Below, one piece after another: positions 1 through 6,862 of a stretch of 13,724 bases of DNA. Where the stretch lies: positions 1-13,724 of the forward strand of contig SDWL01000023.1 in NCBI GenBank assembly GCA_004195315.1. Direction: 5' to 3'. The notes beneath the pieces were generated by a model. That model saw only the letters and a list, made by a program, of their open reading frames with translations, was not told the origin of the DNA and ran no database searches. Origin of the DNA: Lutibacter sp. (GTDB taxonomy: Bacteria; Bacteroidota; Bacteroidia; Flavobacteriales; Flavobacteriaceae). Position 1 is the first letter of the stretch, and the number at the start of each line of letters is the position of its first letter. A program made the position numbers and the translations under genes.

Positions 1-19
1 AGATGTGTATAAGAGACAG
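1..19. other. Tn5 mosaic end / Nextera adapter (artefact)
   Basis: The first 19 bases, AGATGTGTATAAGAGACAG, are exactly the Tn5 transposase mosaic end used in Nextera library preparation. The reverse complement closes the other end of the window. This is library sequence left in the assembly, not genome. It puts an in-frame TAA (10-12) in front of the first real gene. Confidence 0.97.
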
Positions 20-237
20 ATTTAACACAACAAATTTATATTTCAGACAAATGCTGGAATGTAATAATTGCTTCAAAAAATGCAACAATACAATTAATTA
101 AAAAAACTTCAGAAGAAGAATCAATTAAAAATGCTCAAGAACTAAGAGAAGCTATTTTACAAAAAATTATAAATACTACAATTCCTTCAAATACTGCTTT
201 GGCTTTTATTAAAGATGAAGTTAAAAGTTTTATATGA
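20..237 (+). CDS. Hypothetical protein, C-terminal fragment
   Basis: An open frame runs in from the contig edge and ends at TGA 235-237, leaving about 72 codons of a protein whose start is missing. The visible part begins LTQQIYISDKCWNVIIAS and ends KDEVKSFI. It is rich in Lys, Glu, Ile and Asn, with a probable amphipathic helix in the middle (EEESIKNAQELREAILQKI). There is no signal peptide, membrane segment or motif that I recognise. Codon choice matches the rest of the window, and the frame is open throughout the genomic part, which supports it being coding. It is convergent with hisIE, with seven bases between the two stop codons. I assign no function. Confidence 0.6.
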
Positions 238-244
238 TATAATT

Positions 245-844
245 TTATGAATGTCTTTCTTCTAAAACCTTTACAACATCAACTAACGTAAAACCTTTTG
301 CTTGTAATAAAATTAAGTAATGAAACATTAAATCTGCTCCTTCATTTAAAAATAAATCATCATTATTATCCTTGGCTTCAATTACAATTTCTACTGCCTC
401 TTCACCCACTTTTTGAGCAATTTTATTAATTCCTTTTTCAAATAAAGATGCTACATAACTGCCTTTAGAATCTGCATTTTCTCTTCTGTTTTTTATCACC
501 TTTTCTAATTTAGATAAAAAACCAAAAGATGGATTATTAGTTTCACTCCAACAAGTATCAGTTCCTTTGTGGCAAGTTGGCCCAATAGGATTCACTTCAA
601 TTAAAAGTGTATCATTATCACAATCATTCTTTATAGAAACTACATTTAAAAAATTTCCACTTTCTTCACCTTTAGTCCACAATCTGTTTTTAGTTCGGCT
701 AAAAAATGTAACCTTATTTGAATCAACAGTTTTAGCATATGCTTCTTCATTCATATACCCTAACATTAGTACTTTTTTTGTTAAAGCGTCTTGAATAATT
801 GCAGGTACTAATCCGTTTTGGTTTTTATTAAAATCTATGTTCAT
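245..844 (-). CDS. hisIE: Bifunctional phosphoribosyl-AMP cyclohydrolase / phosphoribosyl-ATP pyrophosphatase
   Basis: This cytosolic enzyme performs steps 2 and 3 of histidine synthesis: it hydrolyses PR-ATP to PR-AMP (HisE domain) and then opens the adenine ring (HisI domain). Counting from ATG 842-844 it has 199 residues, normal for the fusion. The HisI part (about 1-105) carries NDCDND at 73-78 and the zinc/magnesium motif GPTCHKGTDTCW at 88-99 (Cys75, Cys91, Cys98). The HisE part (about 107-199) carries VGEEAVE at 146-152 and the helix EGADLMFHYLILL at 168-180. A longer frame begins at TTG 866-868, but its extra eight residues are low-complexity and the family start MNIDF fits the ATG. 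It is the last gene of the operon. No terminator hairpin is visible in the seven bases before the convergent gene. Confidence 0.95.
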   Translation of the reverse strand: MNIDFNKNQNGLVPAIIQDALTKKVLMLGYMNEEAYAKTVDSNKVTFFSRTKNRLWTKGEESGNFLNVVSIKNDCDNDTLLIEVNPIGPTCHKGTDTCWSETNNPSFGFLSKLEKVIKNRRENADSKGSYVASLFEKGINKIAQKVGEEAVEIVIEAKDNNDDLFLNEGADLMFHYLILLQAKGFTLVDVVKVLEERHS

Positions 845-880
845 AAAATTATTTTTTAATTTATTCAATATTTATCAACT

Positions 881-949
881 TGAATTTATTTCAGGTTCCC
901 TTCAGAAGATAACAATTATGATGAGATTCTGAAACAAGTTCAGAATGAC
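881..949. repeat. Converging pair of intergenic palindromic repeats in the hisF-hisIE spacer
   Basis: The spacer between hisF and hisIE holds two related 20-base units in opposite orientation. TGAATTTATTTCAGGTTCCC lies at 881-900, and 923-942 read on the minus strand is TGAACTTGTTTCAGAATCTC; they match at 15 of 20 positions, so they can fold into one long imperfect hairpin. The second unit continues into GTCATTCTGAACTTG on the minus strand (to 949). A nearly identical copy lies at 5350-5372. The arrangement resembles the small dispersed intergenic repeats common in flavobacterial genomes; function unknown. Confidence 0.75.
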
Positions 950-956
950 CATTTTT

Positions 957-1712
957 TCATAATCTTACAGGAATATTATTCTTTTTTAATTCGTTTTTTA
1001 AATCTATTATTTCAATTTCTTTAAAATGAAAAACACTTGCTGCTAATGCTGCATCAGCTTTTCCTTCAATAAAAGTATCTGTAAAATGTTGCATATTTCC
1101 AGCGCCTCCAGAAGCAATTATTGGAATATTTACCAACTCGCTTAAATATGCCAAAGCCTCATTTGCAAATCCGTTTTTAGTGCCATCATGATCCATTGAT
1201 GTAAAAAGAATTTCTCCTGCACCACGCTGTTCAACTTCTTTCGCCCAATCAAACAATCTTATTTCAGTTGGCACTTTTCCACCAACTAAATGCACTATCC
1301 ATTCTTTATCAATTTGCTTAGCATCAATGGCAACAACAATACACTGACTTCCAAATCTAGCTGCCAAATCATTAATTAATTTCGGGTTTTTAACTGCTGA
1401 AGAATTAATTGAAACCTTATCTGCTCCAGAATTTAACAATATTTCAACATCTTCAACTGATGAAATTCCTCCGCCAACTGTAAATGGTATATTTACTTTC
1501 TCAGCAACATGCAACACTAATTCAACTAATGTTTTTCTTCGCTGCTCAGTTGCTGTAATATCTAAAAACACTAATTCATCAGCACCATTATTGGCATATA
1601 TTTCAGCCAATTCAACAGGGTCACCTGCATCACGTAAATCAACAAAATTTACGCCTTTTACAGTTCTTCCATTTTTGATATCTAAACAAGGTATTATTCT
1701 TTTTGTGAGCAT
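957..1712 (-). CDS. hisF: Imidazole glycerol phosphate synthase, cyclase subunit
   Basis: HisF is the (beta/alpha)8-barrel that uses ammonia delivered by HisH to convert PRFAR into imidazole glycerol phosphate and AICAR. Its 251 residues are the standard length. The catalytic aspartates are Asp11 (in IIPCLDI, 6-12) and Asp130 (in VVAIDAK, 126-132). The phosphate-binding loops are TVGGGI at 78-83 and IASGGAG at 199-205. The loop HDGTKNG (175-181) is also conserved. It starts at ATG, one base after the hisA stop, so translational coupling with hisA is likely. The partner hisH lies upstream in the same transcript, separated by hisA and a repeat-bearing spacer. Confidence 0.97.
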   Translation of the reverse strand: MLTKRIIPCLDIKNGRTVKGVNFVDLRDAGDPVELAEIYANNGADELVFLDITATEQRRKTLVELVLHVAEKVNIPFTVGGGISSVEDVEILLNSGADKVSINSSAVKNPKLINDLAARFGSQCIVVAIDAKQIDKEWIVHLVGGKVPTEIRLFDWAKEVEQRGAGEILFTSMDHDGTKNGFANEALAYLSELVNIPIIASGGAGNMQHFTDTFIEGKADAALAASVFHFKEIEIIDLKNELKKNNIPVRL

Positions 1713-1713
1713 C

Positions 1714-2439
1714 TTAGTTGTTTAAAATAAAAATTTCTATTTGTTTCATGCTTATTCTTTGCTCGTAAATTGCTTTACCTACAATAGTTCCTTCACATCC
1801 CATTTCTGCCAATCTTGGTAATTCATCATATGTCGAAATTCCTCCTGAAGCAATTAATTTCACATTCGGAATTTTAGTTAAAATTTTTTGATACAATTCA
1901 AATGAAGGGCCTTGCAGCATTCCATCTTTAGAAATGTCTGTACAAATTACATAACTAACACCTTCTTTTACATAGTTTTGAATAAATGGAATTAATTCTT
2001 CATCTGATTCTTCTAACCAACCACCAACAGCTACTTTTTCGTTGTTGGCATCAGCACCTAAAATAATTTTGTTGCAACCAAATTTCTGTAACCAACTTTT
2101 AAAAGTTGAAGGGTTTCTAACAGCAATACTTCCTCCAGTAACTTGATTTGCTCCAGATTCAAATGCTATGCGTAAATCCTCATCCGATTTTAATCCACCA
2201 CCAAAATCGATACTTAAATTTGTATTTGAAGCTATGGATTCTAACACTTTATGATTCACAATATGGCTTGCTTTTGCTCCATCTAAATCTACCAAATGTA
2301 AATAGTTTACACCGTGTGCTTCAAACATTTTAGCTACTTCTAACGGATTTTCATTATATATAATTTTTGTAGCATAATCTCCTTTTGAAAGTCGAACACA
2401 CTTACCATTTATTATATCTATTGCAGGGATGATTCTCAT
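1714..2439 (-). CDS. hisA: ProFAR isomerase (1-(5-phosphoribosyl)-5-[(5-phosphoribosylamino)methylideneamino]imidazole-4-carboxamide isomerase)
   Basis: HisA is a (beta/alpha)8-barrel that isomerises ProFAR to PRFAR, step 4 of the pathway. The product has 241 residues, as expected. It begins MRIIPAIDIINGKCVRL, with the catalytic base Asp8. Asp130 lies in ILGADA at 126-131. The phosphate loops are FGGGLKS at 79-85 and IASGGIS at 196-202, and TDISKDGM at 167-174 holds the second-half active-site loop. It resembles HisF in fold but lacks HisF's PCLDI and HDGTKNG signatures. The start is ATG after a 129-base spacer from hisH that carries two hairpin repeats; the downstream junction with hisF is one base. 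Confidence 0.97.
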   Translation of the reverse strand: MRIIPAIDIINGKCVRLSKGDYATKIIYNENPLEVAKMFEAHGVNYLHLVDLDGAKASHIVNHKVLESIASNTNLSIDFGGGLKSDEDLRIAFESGANQVTGGSIAVRNPSTFKSWLQKFGCNKIILGADANNEKVAVGGWLEESDEELIPFIQNYVKEGVSYVICTDISKDGMLQGPSFELYQKILTKIPNVKLIASGGISTYDELPRLAEMGCEGTIVGKAIYEQRISMKQIEIFILNN

Positions 2440-2478
2440 TTATTATTGTTTAATTATTGTCCATTTATTTTTTTCATT

Positions 2479-2517
2479 GTCATTACGAAGCTAATTTTTC
2501 ATTAGCTGTGGCAATAC
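2479..2517. repeat. GTCATT-type intergenic repeat with a 7-bp hairpin
   Basis: In the hisH-hisA spacer, GTCATTACGAAGC is followed by a perfect stem-loop, AGCTAAT / TTTTC / ATTAGCT (2489-2507), and then GTGGCAATACG. The layout resembles GTCATTGCGA...GGCAAT intergenic palindromes known from many bacterial genomes. It is non-coding on both strands and would be transcribed within the his mRNA. The family assignment is by eye. Confidence 0.6.
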
Positions 2518-2523
2518 GTTCAT

Positions 2524-2557
2524 ATTTGTCATTCCTACGAAGGCAGAAATGACAAAT
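2524..2557. repeat. Perfect 10-bp stem palindrome in the hisH-hisA spacer
   Basis: ATTTGTCATT (2524-2533) and AATGACAAAT (2548-2557) are exact reverse complements. Between them is a 14-base insert that itself contains CCT...AGG. This is a strong small hairpin and a second GTCATT-type unit, only 11 bases downstream of the hisH stop codon in the transcript. No run of U follows on the minus strand, so it does not look like an intrinsic terminator. An mRNA-stability or neutral repeat element is more likely. Confidence 0.7.
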
Positions 2558-2568
2558 GAATTAATTCA

Positions 2569-3150
2569 TTATAACTCTAAAAAATTCTTTAATATCTGCT
2601 CGCCAGCTTTGCTACTTTTTTCTGGATGAAATTGCACTCCATAAAAATTATCTTTTTGCAAAGCTGAAGCATATTTAATTCCGTAATCTGTAATTGCAAT
2701 GGCTTCATTATTCAACGGAACATAAAAACTATGCACCAAATACATATATTCTTTTTCGTTTATTCCTTTAAACAACTTCGAGTTTAAATTTTCAATTTGA
2801 TTCCAGCCAATTTGTGGAACTTTTTCAGAAGTATCAAACTTTATAACATTCACATCAAAAATTTCTAAACCTTGTGTATTTCCCTCCTCACAATAATTGC
2901 ACATTAGCTGCATTCCTAAACAAATTCCTAAAACTGGTTGCTTTAGAGTTGGAATTAACTTATCTAAACCTGTTGATTTTAGTTTAGCCATAGCACTACT
3001 CGCTTCACCAACTCCAGGAAAAATTACTTTATCAGCTGATTTTATTACTTCTGAATTATCAGACAGAACAGCTTCATAACCCAAACGCTGAATCGCAAAT
3101 TTTATGGATTGAATATTCCCTGCTCCGTAATTTATAATAACTATTTTCAT
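2569..3150 (-). CDS. hisH: Imidazole glycerol phosphate synthase, glutamine amidotransferase subunit
   Basis: HisH is the class I glutaminase that makes ammonia from glutamine and channels it into HisF. The 193 residues are near the usual length. The catalytic triad is complete: Cys77 in GICLGMQ (75-81), His175 and Glu177 in VQFHPEKS (172-179). The oxyanion-strand motif FPGVG is at 44-48, and the start MKIVIINYGAGNIQS is typical. The ATG lies one base after the hisB stop. A class I GATase domain also ends PurL in this window, but HisH is far shorter and stands alone. Confidence 0.97.
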   Translation of the reverse strand: MKIVIINYGAGNIQSIKFAIQRLGYEAVLSDNSEVIKSADKVIFPGVGEASSAMAKLKSTGLDKLIPTLKQPVLGICLGMQLMCNYCEEGNTQGLEIFDVNVIKFDTSEKVPQIGWNQIENLNSKLFKGINEKEYMYLVHSFYVPLNNEAIAITDYGIKYASALQKDNFYGVQFHPEKSSKAGEQILKNFLEL

Positions 3151-3151
3151 G

Positions 3152-4288
3152 CTACAACATTCCTTTGGTTGATGGCAAAATCATTTTTTCTGAATCTCTT
3201 TTTACAGCAGCTTTTATAGCTTTCGCAAATGCTTTAAAAATTGCTTCAATTTTATGATGTTCATTTGTACCCTCAACCTTTATATTTAAATTACATTTTG
3301 CGCCATCAGTAAATGATTTGAATAAGTGATAAAACATTTCTGTTGGCATTTCACCAATTTTTTCGCGTTTAAAATCTGCTTCCCAAACTAACCAGTTTCT
3401 TCCTCCAAAATCTATTGCAACTTGTGCTAAACAATCGTCCATTGGTAAACAAAAACCATAACGTTCAATACCTAATTTATTTCCCAAAGCTTTAGCAAAA
3501 ACTTCACCTAAAGCAATCATTGTGTCTTCAATAGTGTGATGTTCGTCAACTTCCAAATCACCTTTTACTTGTATGATTAAATCCATATTTCCGTGTCGCG
3601 CAATTTGATCTAGCATATGATCAAAAAATGCAATTCCTGTTGAAATTTCACTTTTCCCCGTACCGTCTAAATTTAATTTGATAAAAATCTTCGTTTCGTT
3701 AGTATTTCGTATAAGTTCTGAAGTACGATTTTCTAATTTTAGAAATTCATAAATCTTCTGCCAATCGTTACTTTCTAAAGCAATAATATCATCTAATTCA
3801 TCTCTTTTCACAGTAATTTCATTTGTTCCAAGATTTGTATTATCATTAATAAAAATTCCTTTAGAACCAAGGTTTTTCGCTAATTGAATATCCGTTAATC
3901 GATCTCCAATTACAAATGAATTCTCTAAATCATAGTCTTCTGAAAAATACTGTGTTAACAGTCCCGTTCCTGGTTTACGAGTATTTGCATTTTCATGAGG
4001 AAAAGTTCTGTCTAAAAAAATTTCATCAAAAACAACTCCTTCATTTTCAAATGATTTCATTATAAAATTATGAACAGGCCAAAAAGTATTCTCAGGAAAA
4101 ATAGCAGTTCCTAAACCATCTTGATTGGTAATCATCACCAATTCAAAATCTAATTCTTTTGCTATTTTCCCTAAATATGTAAAAACTTTAGGATAAAATA
4201 TCATTTTTTCAAATGCATCAATTTGTTCATCAACGGTTTCTTTAATTAGTGTTCCATCACGATCGATAAATAATACTTTTTTCTTCAT
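3152..4288 (-). CDS. hisB: Bifunctional histidinol-phosphatase / imidazoleglycerol-phosphate dehydratase
   Basis: The HAD phosphatase domain (about 1-165) removes phosphate from histidinol phosphate. The dehydratase domain (about 190-378) converts imidazole glycerol phosphate to imidazole acetol phosphate. HAD motifs are FIDRDGTLI at 7-15 (Asp9 nucleophile, Asp11), MITNQDG at 52-58 and VIGDRLTDIQLA at 126-137. The dehydratase metal-binding histidines lie in FDHMLDQIARHGN (222-234), DEHHTIED (248-255) and NEHHKIEA (342-349). Its 378 residues match other fused HisB proteins. Odd point: the loop that in E. coli HisB carries four zinc ligands (CPH...CDC) reads LDRTFPHENANTRKP at 92-106, with no cysteine. 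It sits one base from hisC and one base from hisH. Confidence 0.96.
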   Translation of the reverse strand: MKKKVLFIDRDGTLIKETVDEQIDAFEKMIFYPKVFTYLGKIAKELDFELVMITNQDGLGTAIFPENTFWPVHNFIMKSFENEGVVFDEIFLDRTFPHENANTRKPGTGLLTQYFSEDYDLENSFVIGDRLTDIQLAKNLGSKGIFINDNTNLGTNEITVKRDELDDIIALESNDWQKIYEFLKLENRTSELIRNTNETKIFIKLNLDGTGKSEISTGIAFFDHMLDQIARHGNMDLIIQVKGDLEVDEHHTIEDTMIALGEVFAKALGNKLGIERYGFCLPMDDCLAQVAIDFGGRNWLVWEADFKREKIGEMPTEMFYHLFKSFTDGAKCNLNIKVEGTNEHHKIEAIFKAFAKAIKAAVKRDSEKMILPSTKGML

Positions 4289-4289
4289 T

Positions 4290-5339
4290 TTATAAATCTT
4301 TTAATGCGTTTAACAACTTCATATTCTCACTTTTTGTTCCAACGGTTAATCTCAACGTATTATTACATAAAGGTAGCGTTGATCTATTACGAATCACAAT
4401 TCCTTTTTTAATTAATTGACTGTACCTTTTTGAAGCATCGTCTACTTTAATCAGCACAAAATTAGCATCTGTTGGATACACTTTTTCAATAAAAGAAATC
4501 AATTTTAATTTAGCAATCAGCTTTTCACGTTGTTCTAAAATAGTTTCAATTTCTTTTTTAACTTTATTTTTAGTCGAAATTCGCTTTAAAGCTCTTTGTT
4601 GCGTTAATTCATTTACGTTGTAAGGAGGTTTAATTTTATTCAAAACAGTAATTATTTCTTTGGAAGCATAACAGATTCCTAATCGTATTCCTGCCATTCC
4701 ATATGCTTTTGACAACGTTTGTGTAATAATTAAATTTGGAAATTCATTCAAACGTTCTAACCAGCTTTTTTTAGAAGAAAAATCAATATACGCTTCATCA
4801 ATTACTACCAGTCCATTAAATGATTTTAACAGTTTTTCAACACTTTCATTTGAAAATGAATTACCTGTTGGATTGTTGGGCGAACATAACAACAACAACT
4901 TAGAATTGGTATCGGAAATTTTTAATATTTCACTCACATTAAGCTGAAATTCAACAGTTAACAACACTTCCTTATTATCTATATTATTGATATTCGCCAG
5001 CACATGATACATTCCATACGTTGGTGGCAAAGTGATAATATTATCTTCTTTTGGTTCGCAAAAAGCTCTAAAAATTAAATCCAACACTTCATCGCTTCCA
5101 TTTCCTAGCAGAATTTGATTTACTGGTACTTTTTTTAAAGCAGATAACTCTGTTTTAACAAATGTTTGTTGCGGATCTGGGTAGCGATTTACACCATTTT
5201 CAAACGGATTTTCATTGGCGTCTAAAAATATCATATCTGCACTTAATTCCTTAAATTCATCTCTTGCCGATGAATACGGTTTTAATGCTTTAATATTTTC
5301 CCGAACTATATTATTTAAGTTAAATTTATTTGTTTCCAT
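4290..5339 (-). CDS. hisC: Histidinol-phosphate aminotransferase
   Basis: HisC is a PLP-dependent fold-type I aminotransferase that converts imidazole acetol phosphate plus glutamate into histidinol phosphate. In the 349-residue product, LDANENPFENGVNRYPDP (39-56) forms the substrate-side N-terminal motif. LLGNGSDEV is at 77-85, SPNNPTGN at 153-160 and DEAYIDF at 181-187. Lys211 in TQTLSKAYGMAGIRLG is the PLP lysine, followed by Arg219. LRLTVGT at 329-335 holds the arginine that binds the substrate carboxylate. The ATG follows a 111-base repeat-bearing spacer after hisD; the downstream junction with hisB is one base. Confidence 0.96.
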   Translation of the reverse strand: METNKFNLNNIVRENIKALKPYSSARDEFKELSADMIFLDANENPFENGVNRYPDPQQTFVKTELSALKKVPVNQILLGNGSDEVLDLIFRAFCEPKEDNIITLPPTYGMYHVLANINNIDNKEVLLTVEFQLNVSEILKISDTNSKLLLLCSPNNPTGNSFSNESVEKLLKSFNGLVVIDEAYIDFSSKKSWLERLNEFPNLIITQTLSKAYGMAGIRLGICYASKEIITVLNKIKPPYNVNELTQQRALKRISTKNKVKKEIETILEQREKLIAKLKLISFIEKVYPTDANFVLIKVDDASKRYSQLIKKGIVIRNRSTLPLCNNTLRLTVGTKSENMKLLNALKDL

Positions 5340-5349
5340 TTACATTACC

Positions 5350-5372
5350 CTGAACTTGATTCAGAATCTCAT
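5350..5372. repeat. CTGAACTTG intergenic repeat, copy in the hisD-hisC spacer
   Basis: This 23-base unit starts CTGAACTTGATTCAG and continues AATCTCAT. It matches the reverse complement of 921-943 at 22 of 23 positions, in an unrelated spacer of the same operon. The core CTGAA-CTTGA-TTCAG is a small 5-bp dyad. The near identity of two non-coding stretches supports a dispersed repeat family. Confidence 0.75.
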
Positions 5373-5390
5373 TTATTAATATTTTACATT

Positions 5391-5442
5391 TGTCATTGAT
5401 AAGCAACACTTCAGCAAGCTCAGTTTGACATTTTAGAATGAC
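5391..5442. repeat. GTCATT...AATGAC bounded repeat in the hisD-hisC spacer
   Basis: TGTCATT at 5391-5397 is mirrored by AATGAC at 5437-5442. Between them lies CTTCAGCAAGCTCAG followed by TTTGACA (5409-5430), the AAGCTCAG type of intergenic repeat. With the neighbouring unit at 5350-5372 it fills most of the hisD-hisC spacer. No ORF and no intrinsic terminator is apparent here. The assignment is by pattern recognition. Confidence 0.6.
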
Positions 5443-5450
5443 GATTACTT

Positions 5451-6734
5451 TTATTTTAAACTATTTAAACGTAATGTTACAGCATTTTTATGTGCATCTA
5501 AACCTTCGGCTTCAGCCATTAATTCAATAGCATTACCAATATTTTGAATTCCTTTTTTTGATATTTTTTGAAATGTAATAGCTTTTAAAAACGAATCTAA
5601 GTTTACGCCTGAATATGCTTTTGAATATCCATTAGTTGGTAACGTATGATTGGTTCCCGAAGCATAATCACCTGCACTTTCAGGTGTATAATTCCCAATA
5701 AAAACAGAACCTGCATTTTGGACTCCAGTTACATAAAATTCGTTATCATTAGTACAAATTATAAAATGTTCAGGGCCATATTCATTTATCAATTCTAAAG
5801 CTACTTCTTTATTTTCAATATAAATTAATTTCGAATTTTTAATGGCTTGTTTAGCTATTTTAATTCTTGATAATTGTGCAATTTGAACATCAATTTCCTT
5901 TTCGACATTCTTTAGCAACGATTTAGAAGTTGAAACTAAAATCACCTGACTATCAACTCCGTGTTCAGCTTGACTTAATAAATCTGAAGCTACAAAACTT
6001 GCATTTGCTGTTTCATCCGCAACTACTAACAATTCACTTGGGCCAGCTGGCATATCAATTGCAACACCATATTTTGTTGCTAATTGTTTAGCTGCAGTTA
6101 CATATTGATTACCTGGTCCAAAAATTTTATACACTTGCGGTAAGGTTTCCGTTCCAAAAGTCAATCCAGCAATGGCTTGAATACCTCCTACTTTTAAAAT
6201 TTTAGAAACTCCACACAATTGTGCAGCATAAATAATAGCTGAATTTATTTTTCCTCTCTTATTTGGCGGAGTAGCTAAAATAATTTCGTTACAACCCGCA
6301 ATTTGAGCAGGAATAGCTAACATTAATACTGATGAAAATAAAGGTGCTGTTCCACCAGGAATATACAAACCAACTTTTTGAATGGGTCTTTTTTCTTGCC
6401 AACATTCCACACCTTCAATGGTTTCAACTATAATTTTTTTAGTTTTTTGAGCTGAATGAAATTTCTCAATATTATGTTTTGCTAATGAAATTGCGTCTTT
6501 TAATTTTGAAGAAATTTCTTTTTCCGCAGCTAAAAACTCGTTGTCTGAAACATATATTTCATCTAGTTCTACCCCATCAAAAATGGAAGTATAACGTTTA
6601 ATTCCGTCGTCTCCATTCCGTTTTACATCATCAAAAATTGAAGTAACTGTAGTTTCAATAGCTTCTATTGTTTGTGTTGGTCTTTTTAACAATTCAGACC
6701 ATTCGCTTTTTGGTGGGTTTATAATTTTATTCAT
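5451..6734 (-). CDS. hisD: Histidinol dehydrogenase
   Basis: HisD is a zinc- and NAD-dependent enzyme that oxidises histidinol to histidine in two steps, the end of the pathway. Its 427 residues are standard. NAD- and substrate-binding regions include YIPGGTAPLFSSVLM (124-138), FGPGNQYVTAAK (205-216) and PAGPSE (229-234). The zinc ligands expected by comparison with E. coli are Gln256 and His259 in SQAEHG (255-260), Asp356 in AGDYASG (354-360) and His415 in DAHKN (413-417). The catalytic Glu322-His323 pair lies in GPEHFI (320-325). HTLPTNGYSKAYSG (363-376) is also family-typical. The start is ATG 6732-6734, after a 128-base spacer from hisG. Confidence 0.97.
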   Translation of the reverse strand: MNKIINPPKSEWSELLKRPTQTIEAIETTVTSIFDDVKRNGDDGIKRYTSIFDGVELDEIYVSDNEFLAAEKEISSKLKDAISLAKHNIEKFHSAQKTKKIIVETIEGVECWQEKRPIQKVGLYIPGGTAPLFSSVLMLAIPAQIAGCNEIILATPPNKRGKINSAIIYAAQLCGVSKILKVGGIQAIAGLTFGTETLPQVYKIFGPGNQYVTAAKQLATKYGVAIDMPAGPSELLVVADETANASFVASDLLSQAEHGVDSQVILVSTSKSLLKNVEKEIDVQIAQLSRIKIAKQAIKNSKLIYIENKEVALELINEYGPEHFIICTNDNEFYVTGVQNAGSVFIGNYTPESAGDYASGTNHTLPTNGYSKAYSGVNLDSFLKAITFQKISKKGIQNIGNAIELMAEAEGLDAHKNAVTLRLNSLK

Positions 6735-6794
6735 TATTTAATTTTTGTTTAACTGTTTAATAGCATAAAAGTCTAATTGTTTGGTATTTATTAT

Positions 6795-6806
6795 TAAATC
6801 GATTTA
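6795..6806. promoter_or_regulatory. 12-bp perfect palindrome in the hisG-hisD spacer
   Basis: TAAATCGATTTA is a perfect 12-bp palindrome near the middle of the 128-base spacer between hisG and hisD. It is framed by a looser inverted repeat, TTGGTAT (6781-6787) and ATACCGA (6821-6827). I see no TAnnTTTG promoter box on the minus strand here and no terminator, so the spacer is presumably transcribed through. A regulatory role is only a possibility; an AT-rich palindrome of this size can arise by chance. Confidence 0.25.
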
Positions 6807-6862
6807 GAAGTTAATTTTGTATACCGATTAAACAAATAAACAATTTTACGTTTCAACTCAAG

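Noticed and set aside
567..794. Plus-strand ORF inside hisIE, and similar antisense ORFs inside hisA, hisH, hisG and purL
   Set aside because: Each lies wholly within a gene with intact catalytic motifs in another frame and shows no domain of its own.
845..868. Upstream TTG start for hisIE, adding eight residues
   Set aside because: The extension is low-complexity Asn/Lys/Phe, and the ATG at 842-844 gives the family-typical MNIDF start.
3152..4288. hisB as two genes joined by an assembly error
   Set aside because: The phosphatase-dehydratase fusion is a known form of HisB, the length is normal and the frame is continuous.
881..5442. CRISPR-like array from the recurring short repeats
   Set aside because: The units are scattered in separate spacers and differ in sequence, with no regular spacing and no cas genes nearby.
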